Shown here: piece after piece, positions 1 to 7,310 of the stretch
How the letters are laid out: each line of letters starts with the position of its first letter
How positions within the stretch are numbered: position 1 is the first letter of the stretch
Assembly (NCBI GenBank): GCA_020073525.1
Contig: JAIQFA010000019.1
Coordinates: 1-64,000, forward strand
Reading direction: 5' to 3'
Length of the DNA: 64,000 nt
DNA from: Terriglobia bacterium
GTDB taxonomy: Bacteria > Acidobacteriota > Terriglobia > Terriglobales > Acidobacteriaceae
Position numbers and translations under genes: made by a program
The notes under the pieces: model-generated
What the model was told of the DNA's origin: nothing
Databases searched by the model: none
Seen by the model: only the letters and a program-made list of their open reading frames with translations

Positions 1-61
1 AGTTTCCACGGATGAGTTTCTCAGATTGCATGCCCCGGTTGCAAACAAAAGCAAACCTTTA

Positions 62-140
62 ACCACAGGGGACACAGAGGAACACAGGGGAAACCGTTTC
101 TCGATCGGGTTCCCCTGTGTTCCTCTGTGCACTCTGTGGT
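62..140. repeat. Dispersed inverted repeat, family A (ACCACAGGGG type), copy 1
   Basis: Two arms of 31 bases (62-92 and 110-140) pair at about 28 positions around a 17-base loop. The arm text, beginning ACCACAGGGGACACAGAGG, recurs with variations at 5811-5908, 13957-14078, 20859-20925 and as a single arm at 37931-37960. It lies in the leader region downstream of the stop of the EcsC-like gene. No coding function is visible. Such palindromes are typical non-autonomous dispersed repeats. Confidence 0.8.
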
Positions 141-193
141 AAAGACTTTCGCCGGGCTTCAAAACGAACGTCAGAGTTGGGATTAGAACCGGC

Positions 194-889
194 TCACGAC
201 GGCAGCATCGCTGAAGCCGCGCCAGGCAATTGCCCTTGCTCCTGCGCAAACCTGAGCCGCGCCTCGACATGCTTGGCGCGAAAATGGGCTCGTGCGCGCT
301 CGCCCCACGCACGCACGAAATAGTAGTTCAGCGCGCAGCCGATCGCCGAGCTGGCAATCGGAATCAGACGTCCCGTCCACTTCTCCACCACCTCGGCGCC
401 GGCCTGGACCGCGATACGCTGGATCACGCGCGGCACAAAGCGGTTGATCACCTCTTTTTCCAGCAATTCGCGGCTGATGTCGACCCCGGCGGCGCTGGCG
501 GCCGCGATCCAAAGCTCGGCGATTTCGTCATCGGTGTTCAACTCGAAGCCATAAACCAAGCTGAGTTTCTGGATGGTGCGCATGGTGATGGCGGAGAGAA
601 TGCCGAGGTCCGGCACGATGGTGAGGATTCCGCCCAGCCCAAATCCTGCGCCCTCCGCCGCCGCCAGCTTCATACCGCCTCGGATCACCGACTCCGCCAC
701 ATCGTCGAGACGCTCCATCGGTAGCGTGTACACTCCCTGAAAAGTGGCCAGGGGCAAGCCGTGTGCTACACGTAGCTGCATCAGGAAACGTCCGGGATCC
801 ACCTTGATAGTGTCATAGGTCCGAGTCAGGCCTCCGCGGATCGCGCCCTCAACGCGTCGCCGCATCCACGATTTTTTCTCGTCTGCCAT
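194..889 (-). CDS. EcsC family protein
   Basis: A protein of 231 residues. The reading frame stays open further upstream, but there it runs antisense through RNase J, so I place the start at the ATG ending at 889 (MADEKKSW). The body contains the glycine/alanine-rich hydrophobic stretch of EcsC proteins (AAAEGAGFGLGGILTIVPD, about residues 89-107), followed by a helical segment and a second hydrophobic patch (IPIASSAIGCALNYYF). EcsC-like proteins are named after the third gene of the Bacillus ecs transporter locus; their biochemical role is not settled. The gene points away from rnj (divergent, about 157 bases apart), and that gap holds a degenerate dispersed palindrome. Family assignment is fairly safe; function is open. 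Confidence 0.75.
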   Translation of the reverse strand: MADEKKSWMRRRVEGAIRGGLTRTYDTIKVDPGRFLMQLRVAHGLPLATFQGVYTLPMERLDDVAESVIRGGMKLAAAEGAGFGLGGILTIVPDLGILSAITMRTIQKLSLVYGFELNTDDEIAELWIAAASAAGVDISRELLEKEVINRFVPRVIQRIAVQAGAEVVEKWTGRLIPIASSAIGCALNYYFVRAWGERARAHFRAKHVEARLRFAQEQGQLPGAASAMLPS

Positions 890-926
890 TTCCGAGTACG
901 AGTCTATCAGCCACTCCAGTTTCCAG

Positions 927-984
927 TAGAGCCGCGGCTTGCCCGCCGCGCCCAAAAAGGAGACGGGGCAAGCCCCGTCTCTAC
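927..984. repeat. Dispersed inverted repeat, family B (GTAGAGACGGGGC type), copy 1
   Basis: A degenerate left arm (GTAGAGCCGCGGCTTGCC, from 927) and a clean right arm (GAGACGGGGCAAGCCCCGTC, to 984) enclose a short spacer. The same two-arm design recurs at 11377-11441, 17894-17971, 21726-21777, 24984-25055 and 51522-51589, with a lone right arm at 42297-42322. It occupies the divergent gap between the EcsC-like gene and rnj. Confidence 0.75.
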
Positions 985-1046
985 GCGAATGCCGTGGTTG
1001 CCCTAGCCCAAGGCCAGCCCACCGTGTGCTAGCATCAATTCTTCGA

Positions 1047-2711
1047 ATGCCAACAGGAAAACTGCACATAGTTCCGCTGGGCGGGATGGGCGAGTTCGGT
1101 ATGAACTGCATGGCCATCCGCTTCGGCGATGACATCATCGTGGTGGACGCCGGCCTCATGTTTCCCGAGGCCGAGTTGCTGGGCGTCGACATCGTCGTCC
1201 CTGACATTTCTTACCTGCTTGAAAATCGCAAGCACGTGCGCGGCATCGTGCTCACGCACGGTCATGAAGACCACATCGGAGCGCTGCCCTGGATTCTCAG
1301 TGAACTGAACGTTCCCGTCTGGGGCACCGAGTTCACCCTGGCCTACGTAGAAGACAAGCTCGACGAACACCAACTCCTCGACGATGCCGACCTACGTGAG
1401 ATCACCCCCGGACAACGCTTTAAGGTTGGGCCATTCACGATTCACCCCTTGCAGGTCACGCACAGCCTGGTGGATTGCGTCGCGCTCGCCATTCACACGC
1501 CGCTCGGCGTCGTGCTGCATACCGGCGACTTCAAGGTCGATCCGACGCCCACCGACAACCGCCTCTTCGATCTGCACGGTTTCGCCGAGTATGGTAAAGA
1601 GGGAGTGCTGGCGCTCTTGCAGGACTCTACCAACGTCGAGCGCAAAGGCTACACGCCGAGCGAACGCGCGGTTCATCGCAAGTTTGAAGAGGTGTTTGTC
1701 CGCACTAAGCGGCGCCTGTTCATCTCCTGCTTCTCGTCCTCGATTCACCGCATTAAGCTGACCGTCGACATGGCGCGTGAACACGGCCGCAAGATCTGTT
1801 TCATCGGCCGCTCCATGGAGAATTCCTCGGAGATCGCCGAAGATCTCGGGTACGTGCAGATCCCCGACGGCATGATGATCCATCCGGGCGAGATGAAAAA
1901 CTTTCCGCCGGAGAAAGTGTGCGTCCTCATCAGCGGCACGCAAGGCGAACCGATGTCGGCGCTGTCGCGGGCGGCCGTCGATAACCACAAGCACGCCAAG
2001 ATCGAAAAGGGCGACACCGTCGTCCTGTCCTCGCGCGTCATCCCTGGCAACGAAAAAGCCATCTTCCGCATGGTAGACCACCTGTTCCGGCGCGAGGCAT
2101 TCGTCATCTACGACGACGGTTCGTACCCGCCGATCCACGTCAGCGGACACGCCAGCCAGGAAGAATTGAAGCTGATCATCAACCTGGTGCGGCCCAAGTA
2201 TTTCATACCGATCCATGGCGAATACCGGCAGCTCAAGTTACATGCCGAACTGGCCGGGTCCATGCCGGGAGCGGTCGGCAACGTGATGTTGATCGAAAGT
2301 GGAGACATCCTCGAAATCGACGAACTCGGGGCGCGCAAGGCTGGTCGCATCAACGTAGGCCGTGTCTGTATCGATTCCGGATCACGCACCGACGTAGTCG
2401 AAGACCTCGTCATCAAAGACCGCCGCCACCTCAGCGAAGATGGCTTCGTGATGCCGATCATCGCCATCAACAAGCTCACCGGACGCGTTGAAACTTCTCC
2501 CGAAATTGTGACGCGCGGCTTCAATCCCGGCGAAACCGTCGAGATCGATCGCATCAAGGAGATCGTCACGGAGACCCTCGATGCCTCGAGCGCCGAAGAG
2601 AAAGCCGACTACGGCGTGATCAAAGAAAAAATCCGCACCGACCTGAAGCGCTACATCTCGCGGCAAACGCAGCGGCGGCCGCTGATTATGCCGGTGATAC
2701 TGGAGATCTGA
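1047..2711 (+). CDS. rnj: Ribonuclease J
   Basis: A 554-residue protein, the normal length for RNase J, an endo-/5'-3' exoribonuclease of the metallo-beta-lactamase/beta-CASP fold that matures and degrades mRNA and rRNA in the cytoplasm. The zinc-binding motif HGHEDH is at residues 71-76. The start MPTGKLHIVPLGGMGEFGMN is the family's typical N-terminus; upstream codons in frame belong to a dispersed palindrome, so ATG 1047 is chosen. Further family marks are GDFKVDPTP, the beta-CASP block around SCFSSSIHRI, HVSGHASQEE and FIPIHGEYRQL. It is monocistronic, followed by a toxin-antitoxin pair. Identification is very secure. Confidence 0.97.
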   Translation: MPTGKLHIVPLGGMGEFGMNCMAIRFGDDIIVVDAGLMFPEAELLGVDIVVPDISYLLENRKHVRGIVLTHGHEDHIGALPWILSELNVPVWGTEFTLAYVEDKLDEHQLLDDADLREITPGQRFKVGPFTIHPLQVTHSLVDCVALAIHTPLGVVLHTGDFKVDPTPTDNRLFDLHGFAEYGKEGVLALLQDSTNVERKGYTPSERAVHRKFEEVFVRTKRRLFISCFSSSIHRIKLTVDMAREHGRKICFIGRSMENSSEIAEDLGYVQIPDGMMIHPGEMKNFPPEKVCVLISGTQGEPMSALSRAAVDNHKHAKIEKGDTVVLSSRVIPGNEKAIFRMVDHLFRREAFVIYDDGSYPPIHVSGHASQEELKLIINLVRPKYFIPIHGEYRQLKLHAELAGSMPGAVGNVMLIESGDILEIDELGARKAGRINVGRVCIDSGSRTDVVEDLVIKDRRHLSEDGFVMPIIAINKLTGRVETSPEIVTRGFNPGETVEIDRIKEIVTETLDASSAEEKADYGVIKEKIRTDLKRYISRQTQRRPLIMPVILEI

Positions 2712-2807
2712 GTTCTGGCGTCATCCAGGACCGAGGCTTCCGTTTCCCCACAAAAGGGCGAATTTGGACCTTGCTTGCAGCGACTTTTCTCCATTATCCT
2801 GAAGGCG

Positions 2808-3032
2808 ATGGAACTACATTTCACACCTGAGCAGGAAGCGCAGCTTGCGCAGATCGCCACCCAGGAAGGCACCGACGCCGAACGACTGGTGAAGGATGCC
2901 GCCCTGCGTCTGCTTGAGGAAGATGCCTGCTTTCGTGCCGCCGTGCGGGAGGGTATTGCACAGGCCGACCGGGGTGAGTTCATTGAAGAAACAGAAATGG
3001 ACGCCCGATTAGAACAGATGTTGCGCTCATAG
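2808..3032 (+). CDS. Type II antitoxin (ParD/RelB-like), first TA pair
   Basis: A 74-residue acidic protein starting MELHFTPEQEAQLAQIA. The N-terminal part looks like a short DNA-binding/dimerisation region (EGTDAERLVKDAALRLLEE), and the C-terminal half is rich in Glu and Asp, as in antitoxins that wrap their toxin. It is followed after two bases by a RelE/ParE-type toxin gene, the canonical order for such pairs. The ATG at 2808 gives the protein its usual length; an in-frame upstream start at 2775 would only add residues unlike the family. The exact antitoxin family (ParD versus RelB) cannot be fixed by eye. Confidence 0.8.
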   Translation: MELHFTPEQEAQLAQIATQEGTDAERLVKDAALRLLEEDACFRAAVREGIAQADRGEFIEETEMDARLEQMLRS

Positions 3033-3034
3033 AA

Positions 3035-3310
3035 ATGCGTATCCGCTGGACGCCAGCCGCCGCTGCGGACCTGCAGCACGTTAGCGATTACCTCAAAGAC
3101 CACCATCCGCATTACTGGCAGCCGACCTTGCGCAAATTGTATGTTGCGATCCAATCCCTGAAAGAGTGGCCGCATCGTGGCCGTGCCGGACGCGAGGAAG
3201 GAACCCGAGAGCTGTTGTTCCCTCCCCTGCCCTACGTCGCTGTCTATCGCGTGAAGGAGCAGAGCATCGAAGTCTTGCGGATTTATCACGGTGCCCAGAA
3301 CCGCGCTTGA
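3035..3310 (+). CDS. RelE/ParE family toxin, first TA pair
   Basis: A 91-residue basic protein with the ParE/RelE signature: an N-terminal strand (MRIRWTPAAAADLQHVSDYL), a two-helix segment, the turn WPHRGRAGREEGTRELLFPP and a C-terminal strand set ending VYRVKEQSIEVLRIYHGAQNR. The late Arg and His (LRIYHGAQNR) are the conserved tail of this superfamily. ParE members poison gyrase and RelE members cleave ribosome-bound mRNA; the sequence alone does not say which applies. It starts two bases after the antitoxin stop, so the pair is co-transcribed and probably translationally coupled. Confidence 0.88.
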   Translation: MRIRWTPAAAADLQHVSDYLKDHHPHYWQPTLRKLYVAIQSLKEWPHRGRAGREEGTRELLFPPLPYVAVYRVKEQSIEVLRIYHGAQNRA

Positions 3311-3427
3311 ATGCTGGCGAGCCTCAGTATTTCTAGGAGTAAAATGCCGTTAGTGCGACTCTGCATTACACGGGGTTGGCCGACAGATCAAGAGCACTCG
3401 GACAAAGTCGGGTTCGGAAGGAGAAAC

Positions 3428-3673
3428 ATGGATTCGAAAGAGAAGGAGAAATTAGAGTTGCTGCGTGGGCGTGTGTTGTTCGCCAACGACAGCCTAACCG
3501 TCAGCCATATAGGAGCTTCTCTGGAGAAGGATTTTACCGTCTCTCATCTTGCTCAGAGGCTCGGCAGCAACACCCAAACCCAGTCTACCAACACCCCGCA
3601 AGCCCAAGATCAGACTACCAACCCACAAACCCAACAAGGCGAAGGGGAAGCGGCAGGCCAGAAAAAGGGCTGA
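3428..3673 (+). CDS. Small hypothetical protein with Gln/Thr-rich tail
   Basis: An 81-residue protein preceded by a strong ribosome-binding site (AAGGAG about 5 bases before the ATG at 3428). The first half is charged (MDSKEKEKLELLRGRVLFAN), followed by a short segment that could be a helix. From about residue 47 it turns into a low-complexity run of Gln, Thr, Asn and Pro. I recognise no family. It lies between two toxin-antitoxin pairs and 16 bases before the next unknown gene, so the two may be one transcript. It is probably an accessory gene. Confidence 0.5.
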   Translation: MDSKEKEKLELLRGRVLFANDSLTVSHIGASLEKDFTVSHLAQRLGSNTQTQSTNTPQAQDQTTNPQTQQGEGEAAGQKKG

Positions 3674-3689
3674 TCCATTGCACTCATTG

Positions 3690-4163
3690 ATGGACCTCAC
3701 AGACCGCCAGATTGCGCTTTGGTCATTGCTCTTTTCCCTGGCTGCATTTGCCGTTTCTCTGGTTGCCTTGTTCGTTTCTTTGTATGCGATTCGCAGGAGC
3801 AACAAAAACTCGTCTGTCGCTACGCTGGTTACGCTCAATGAAGGATTTCGTCAGGCTTGGCAGCGATTTCTTGAGGCAAAGAACGAGCAGGTTGCGCAAT
3901 ATGAATTTTCGGAACTGCTGAACCTTTTCGAACTTGCCTGTGCTATCCAGTCAGAACACTCGCTCGTTGGCGTCTCGCGAGAACTTGCGGAAGCTTACAT
4001 CAAGGACTCATGGGAGTTGCTCTCGAACAGCGAGGATGCGAAAAAACGGATACGCGTGACCCTAACCACTCCAAAAACATTCAACTATATTCGCCAGTTT
4101 CTTGGTAAGAAATACTGCTCCTCTCTACTAGAACCACCTACCTCCCCAATCCCCAAGGAGTGA
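3690..4163 (+). CDS. Hypothetical protein with one N-terminal membrane helix
   Basis: From ATG 3690 the product is 157 residues. It has one strong transmembrane helix near the N-terminus (SLLFSLAAFAVSLVALFVSL, about residues 12-31), followed by basic residues (RRSNKN) and a helical soluble domain with many aromatic and Leu residues. The layout (short N-terminus, one helix, about 120-residue cytoplasmic domain) resembles DUF4760-like or other single-pass proteins often found beside defence genes, but I cannot assign a family. The frame is open back to 3549, where it overlaps the preceding gene in another frame; that part is Lys/Pro-rich and probably not translated. Confidence 0.55.
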   Translation: MDLTDRQIALWSLLFSLAAFAVSLVALFVSLYAIRRSNKNSSVATLVTLNEGFRQAWQRFLEAKNEQVAQYEFSELLNLFELACAIQSEHSLVGVSRELAEAYIKDSWELLSNSEDAKKRIRVTLTTPKTFNYIRQFLGKKYCSSLLEPPTSPIPKE

Positions 4164-4194
4164 TGTGCTTTGGACATGCGACACTGAAGGCGAG

Positions 4195-4485
4195 TCAGTA
4201 TCCGGCTTCCCGTCCGTGGCGGACTGACAGTATCATGATCTGTTTTCCATCGTAGTGATACAGGGCGATATAGGCCCCGTGGCCGAAGTCAATCACCCAC
4301 TCGCGGAACTCCGGTGGCAACTCATCGACCGGACGGCCAATCTCCGGGTGCTTGGCGAGCGCTTTCACGCCCTGCCGGATCGCCTTGACGGCACGCTTGG
4401 CTGCGTTGCGGCTCTTGGGAGCTAGAAAGGCATAGAGGCGAGCTACATCCAGAAGTGCCGGTTGCGACCACCTCAGTCGTGACAT
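4195..4485 (-). CDS. RelE/ParE family toxin, second TA pair
   Basis: A 96-residue protein with ParE layout: MSRLRWSQPALLDVARLYAFL at the N-terminus, a central helical part, the segment KHPEIGRPVDELPPEFREW and a C-terminal strand block ending ILSVRHGREAGY, whose Arg-His-Gly-Arg-Glu motif is the family's hallmark. Its start overlaps the antitoxin gene by 13 bases, showing translational coupling in the order antitoxin then toxin. The pair is transcribed leftwards, opposite to the first TA pair. Confidence 0.9.
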   Translation of the reverse strand: MSRLRWSQPALLDVARLYAFLAPKSRNAAKRAVKAIRQGVKALAKHPEIGRPVDELPPEFREWVIDFGHGAYIALYHYDGKQIMILSVRHGREAGY

Positions 4486-4757
4486 TTAGGGGGAGCGGCG
4501 TCCTTACCCGTTTCGAGCTTGGCCAGCCAGGCATCGGCTTCCTCGGCGGTCGCGTGCAGGCCGGTTGTCTGGTAATGGTTCCAGGCGGCCAGCGCGTCCT
4601 GCCGGAATTGCTCGCGCTTCTCTTCGCGTTCCACATACTGCTTGATGGCTTCTCGCATGACCCAGTGTGCCGACCGGCGGCGGGCTGCGGCGAGCCGCTG
4701 TATGCGCTCTTTTGTCTCGATATCGAGCTTCAGGCTGGTTGTGGAAGGCGTCGACAT
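4473..4757 (-). CDS. Ribbon-helix-helix (CopG-like) antitoxin, second TA pair
   Basis: A 94-residue protein. The N-terminal part (TSLKLDIETKERIQRLAAAR, then RRSAHWVMREAIKQYVEREE) fits a ribbon-helix-helix DNA-binding domain: a polar strand followed by two helices. The C-terminal part is acidic and would bind the toxin. It overlaps the toxin gene by 13 bases. A 27-bp palindrome ends six bases upstream of the start codon and is the obvious autoregulatory operator for an RHH dimer pair. Confidence 0.88.
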   Translation of the reverse strand: MSTPSTTSLKLDIETKERIQRLAAARRRSAHWVMREAIKQYVEREEKREQFRQDALAAWNHYQTTGLHATAEEADAWLAKLETGKDAAPPKCHD

Positions 4758-4762
4758 TGGCG

Positions 4763-4817
4763 GTGCTCCTAGGTGTTACCTAGTAGCACTTTAGCACCGC
4801 AAACCATAGAATAGCAA
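4763..4817 (-). promoter_or_regulatory. Palindromic operator and probable promoter of the second TA pair
   Basis: Bases 4763-4789 form a near-perfect palindrome centred on 4776: GTGCT at 4763-4767 mirrors AGCAC at 4785-4789, and CTAGGT at 4769-4774 mirrors ACCTAG at 4778-4783. Only one position per half does not pair. On the minus strand a plausible promoter overlaps it: -35 TTGCTA (4812-4817) and -10 TAAAGT (4788-4793), separated by 18 bases. RHH antitoxins with their toxin normally repress through such sites. The promoter overlaps the first codon of the divergent dehydratase gene. Confidence 0.7.
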
Positions 4818-5779
4818 TGATGGTTTCTCTTCACGACATTCAACAAGCGCGCACACTGCTCGACGGCGTCGCCGTCCGCACTCCCCTATTCGAATGGACG
4901 GCCACGTCAGATCAACGCAGGCTCTTCCTCAAGCTCGAGAACCAGCAACCGATCGGCGCCTTCAAACTGCGCGGGGCTTACAACAAAGTTGCTTCCCTGA
5001 GCGACGCAGAACGCCGGCGCGGGGTCATCTCCTACTCCAGCGGTAATCACGCGCAAGGCGTGGCTTATGCGGCGCGGGCGCTTGGGGTGAAGGCCATCAT
5101 CGTCATGCCCGGCAATGCTCCGAAGAACAAGCTCGACGCCACCGCCGCACTCGGAGCCGAGATCGTCACCGTCGGTCCCGGCAGCGAGGAGCGCCGCCTG
5201 CGCGCCGAACAACTGGCGGCCGAGCACGGCTACGTGATCGTGCCGCCCTACAACGACGAAAAGATCATCGCTGGCCAGGGGACCGTAGGGCTTGAAATCC
5301 TCGAAGATCTGCCCAACGTGGAGACCGTGCTCGTCCCGGTCGGCGGAGGTGGATTGATCAGCGGTGTCTCGGTCGCCATCAAGCTCAGCAATCCCAAGGT
5401 GAAGGTGATTGGCGTCGAGCCTGAACTCGCCTCCGATGCGCGAGCCAGCCTGCGCGCCGGACACATCATCTCCTTCCCTGCGGAGCAAGTCTCGCGGACG
5501 TTAGCTGACGGCCTCCGTACCCAGAGCATCGGCGCAATCAATTTCGAACACATCCGCGCCTATGTGGACGACATCGTCAGCGTGACCGAAGACGAGATTC
5601 GCGAGGCCATGCGCGCGCTAAGTGCGAACGCGAAAACTGTGGCCGAACCGAGTGGAGCGGTCGCTCCGGCCGCATTTCTTTTCCACGCAGATGAACTGCC
5701 CAACACAAAGATCAACGTAGCCGTGATCAGCGGGGGGAATATCGATCCCAATTTGCTTGCCGAGTTGAGTCGTCGCTGA
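4817..5779 (+). CDS. Threonine/serine dehydratase (PLP-dependent)
   Basis: A 320-residue fold-type II PLP enzyme, the length of single-domain catabolic threonine dehydratases or serine racemase-like enzymes, without the C-terminal ACT regulatory domain of biosynthetic IlvA. The PLP lysine is in GAFKLRGA (K50). SSGNHAQG binds the cofactor phosphate side of the substrate, and GGGGLISG is the glycine loop for PLP phosphate. The expected reaction is L-threonine to 2-oxobutanoate (or L-serine to pyruvate) plus ammonia. Start: ATG at 4817, or the adjacent ATG at 4820. There is no strong ribosome site, and the start abuts the TA promoter region. Substrate choice between threonine and serine is not visible. 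Confidence 0.9.
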   Translation: MMVSLHDIQQARTLLDGVAVRTPLFEWTATSDQRRLFLKLENQQPIGAFKLRGAYNKVASLSDAERRRGVISYSSGNHAQGVAYAARALGVKAIIVMPGNAPKNKLDATAALGAEIVTVGPGSEERRLRAEQLAAEHGYVIVPPYNDEKIIAGQGTVGLEILEDLPNVETVLVPVGGGGLISGVSVAIKLSNPKVKVIGVEPELASDARASLRAGHIISFPAEQVSRTLADGLRTQSIGAINFEHIRAYVDDIVSVTEDEIREAMRALSANAKTVAEPSGAVAPAAFLFHADELPNTKINVAVISGGNIDPNLLAELSRR

Positions 5780-5810
5780 TCGAAGAAAAATGACTACGGC
5801 GGTCTCGGCC

Positions 5811-5908
5811 TTCCCCTGTGTTCCTCTGTGCCCTCCGTGGTTGCCGCTTTTTTGCGCGCGCCGAGCGAAGACATCGACCACGGGGTACACAGGGTCACAC
5901 GGAGAAAA
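5811..5908. repeat. Dispersed inverted repeat, family A, copy 2
   Basis: Left arm 5811-5841 (TTCCCCTGTGTTCCTCTGTG...) and right arm 5877-5908 (ACCACGGGGTACACAGGG...) are imperfectly complementary. The copy fills most of the gap between the dehydratase and the permease genes. Confidence 0.75.
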
Positions 5909-5974
5909 CCGTTCGGGCTCGTTTCCCCCGCCCGCGCCTGGAATGTACAATCCTGATTTCCATTCGAGGACAAC

Positions 5975-7288
5975 TTGAATCGCTGGCTCGATCAGTTCTT
6001 TGAACTCTCCCACCACCAGACGACCGTCCGCCGCGAAATTGTCGCCGGGCTCACCACCTTCTTCACCATGGCCTACATCGTGGCCGTCAACCCCGCCATC
6101 CTGAAAAATGCCGGCATGCCGGTTGGGGCCTCGCTCACCGCCACCATTCTCATTGCCATTTTCGGCACGCTCCTCATGGGCTTCTATGCTAACCGGCCTT
6201 TCGCTATTGGTCCGTATATGGGCGAAAACGCATTCATCGCGTTCACGGTGGTGCACGTCCTTGGCTATAGTTGGCAAAGCGCGCTGGGCGCCGTGTTTCT
6301 CGCTGGAATCCTATTTATTCTGATGACCCTGTTCCGCCTCCGCCAGTGGATGGTCGACGCCATCCCCCCCACGCTTCGTTACAGCTATGCCGTCGGCATC
6401 GGATTATTCCTCACCTTCATCGGACTGAATCAGACCGGCATCGTCACCATCGGATCCCCCGGCGCTCCGGTGCGACCGGGCCATCTGACTTCGCTCTCAG
6501 TTCTGCTTTCCGTCTTCGGGTTCCTGCTGATGACGGTGCTTACCATTCGCCGTTTCCCGGCCGCGATTCTTTGCGGAGTTCTCGCCACGGCTCTCCTCAG
6601 TTTTGTTACCGGGGTCGCTCCAGCACCAACTGGTTGGGTTAGCCGTCCGCCGAGTCTCCAGCCGGTCTTTCTTCAGTTCGATCTGCACAGTCTGTTCACC
6701 TGGGGATTTTTCCCTGTTGTCTTAACGATTTTCGTTATGGCATTTGTGGACACCATGGGCACTCTGATTGGCGTGTCAGCGCGCGCGGGGTTCCTCGACA
6801 AGGACGGCAACCTGCCGCAAATCGAGCGTCCGATGATGGCCGACGCGCTAGCTACAACCGTCGCGGCCATGATCGGAACCACCACCTCCGGTGCATACAT
6901 CGAGTCTGCCACCGGAGTCGAAGCCGGCGGCCGAACCGGCCTGACCGCGGTCGTCACCGCGATCTGTTTCCTCGGGACTCTATTTTTTGCGCCCTTCATC
7001 TCGGCCATCCCCCCGCAGGCCTACGGACCGGCGCTCATCTTCGTGGGATTGCTGATGCTGACGCCGATCACGCACATTCCTTTCGACGACCTCACCGAGT
7101 TGGTGCCGGCCTTCGGCGTCATCGTGCTGATGGCGTTCACCTACAACGTGGGAATTGGCATGACGGCGGGATTCGTCTTGTATCCTTTTTGTAAACTGGT
7201 TTCCGGACGGTTGCGCGAGGTTCGTCCAGCGCTCTGGGCCCTGACTGCGTTGTCGCTGCTGTTTTTCGTTTTTTATCCGTACACCTAA
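5975..7288 (+). CDS. NCS2/AzgA-type purine permease
   Basis: A 437-residue inner-membrane transporter with about 12-14 hydrophobic segments. It opens with the AzgA-type N-terminus (FFELSHHQTTVRREIVAGLT, then TFFTMAYIVAVNPAIL). Further family marks are GPYMGENAFIAF in the first half and the second repeat FVDTMGTLIGVSARAG with TTTSGAYIESATGVEAGGRTG. AzgA-type members import hypoxanthine, guanine or adenine with protons; xanthine or uracil specificity belongs to related branches. The start is a TTG at 5975 with GAGGA just upstream; there is no better in-frame ATG before the conserved N-terminus. Confidence 0.92.
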   Translation: MNRWLDQFFELSHHQTTVRREIVAGLTTFFTMAYIVAVNPAILKNAGMPVGASLTATILIAIFGTLLMGFYANRPFAIGPYMGENAFIAFTVVHVLGYSWQSALGAVFLAGILFILMTLFRLRQWMVDAIPPTLRYSYAVGIGLFLTFIGLNQTGIVTIGSPGAPVRPGHLTSLSVLLSVFGFLLMTVLTIRRFPAAILCGVLATALLSFVTGVAPAPTGWVSRPPSLQPVFLQFDLHSLFTWGFFPVVLTIFVMAFVDTMGTLIGVSARAGFLDKDGNLPQIERPMMADALATTVAAMIGTTTSGAYIESATGVEAGGRTGLTAVVTAICFLGTLFFAPFISAIPPQAYGPALIFVGLLMLTPITHIPFDDLTELVPAFGVIVLMAFTYNVGIGMTAGFVLYPFCKLVSGRLREVRPALWALTALSLLFFVFYPYT

Positions 7289-7310
7289 CTTCGGAGCTGA
7301 TGAAATTCCC

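Noticed and set aside
890..1207. Upstream extension of the EcsC-like gene
   Set aside because: It runs antisense through the start of RNase J; the ATG at 889 is the sensible start.
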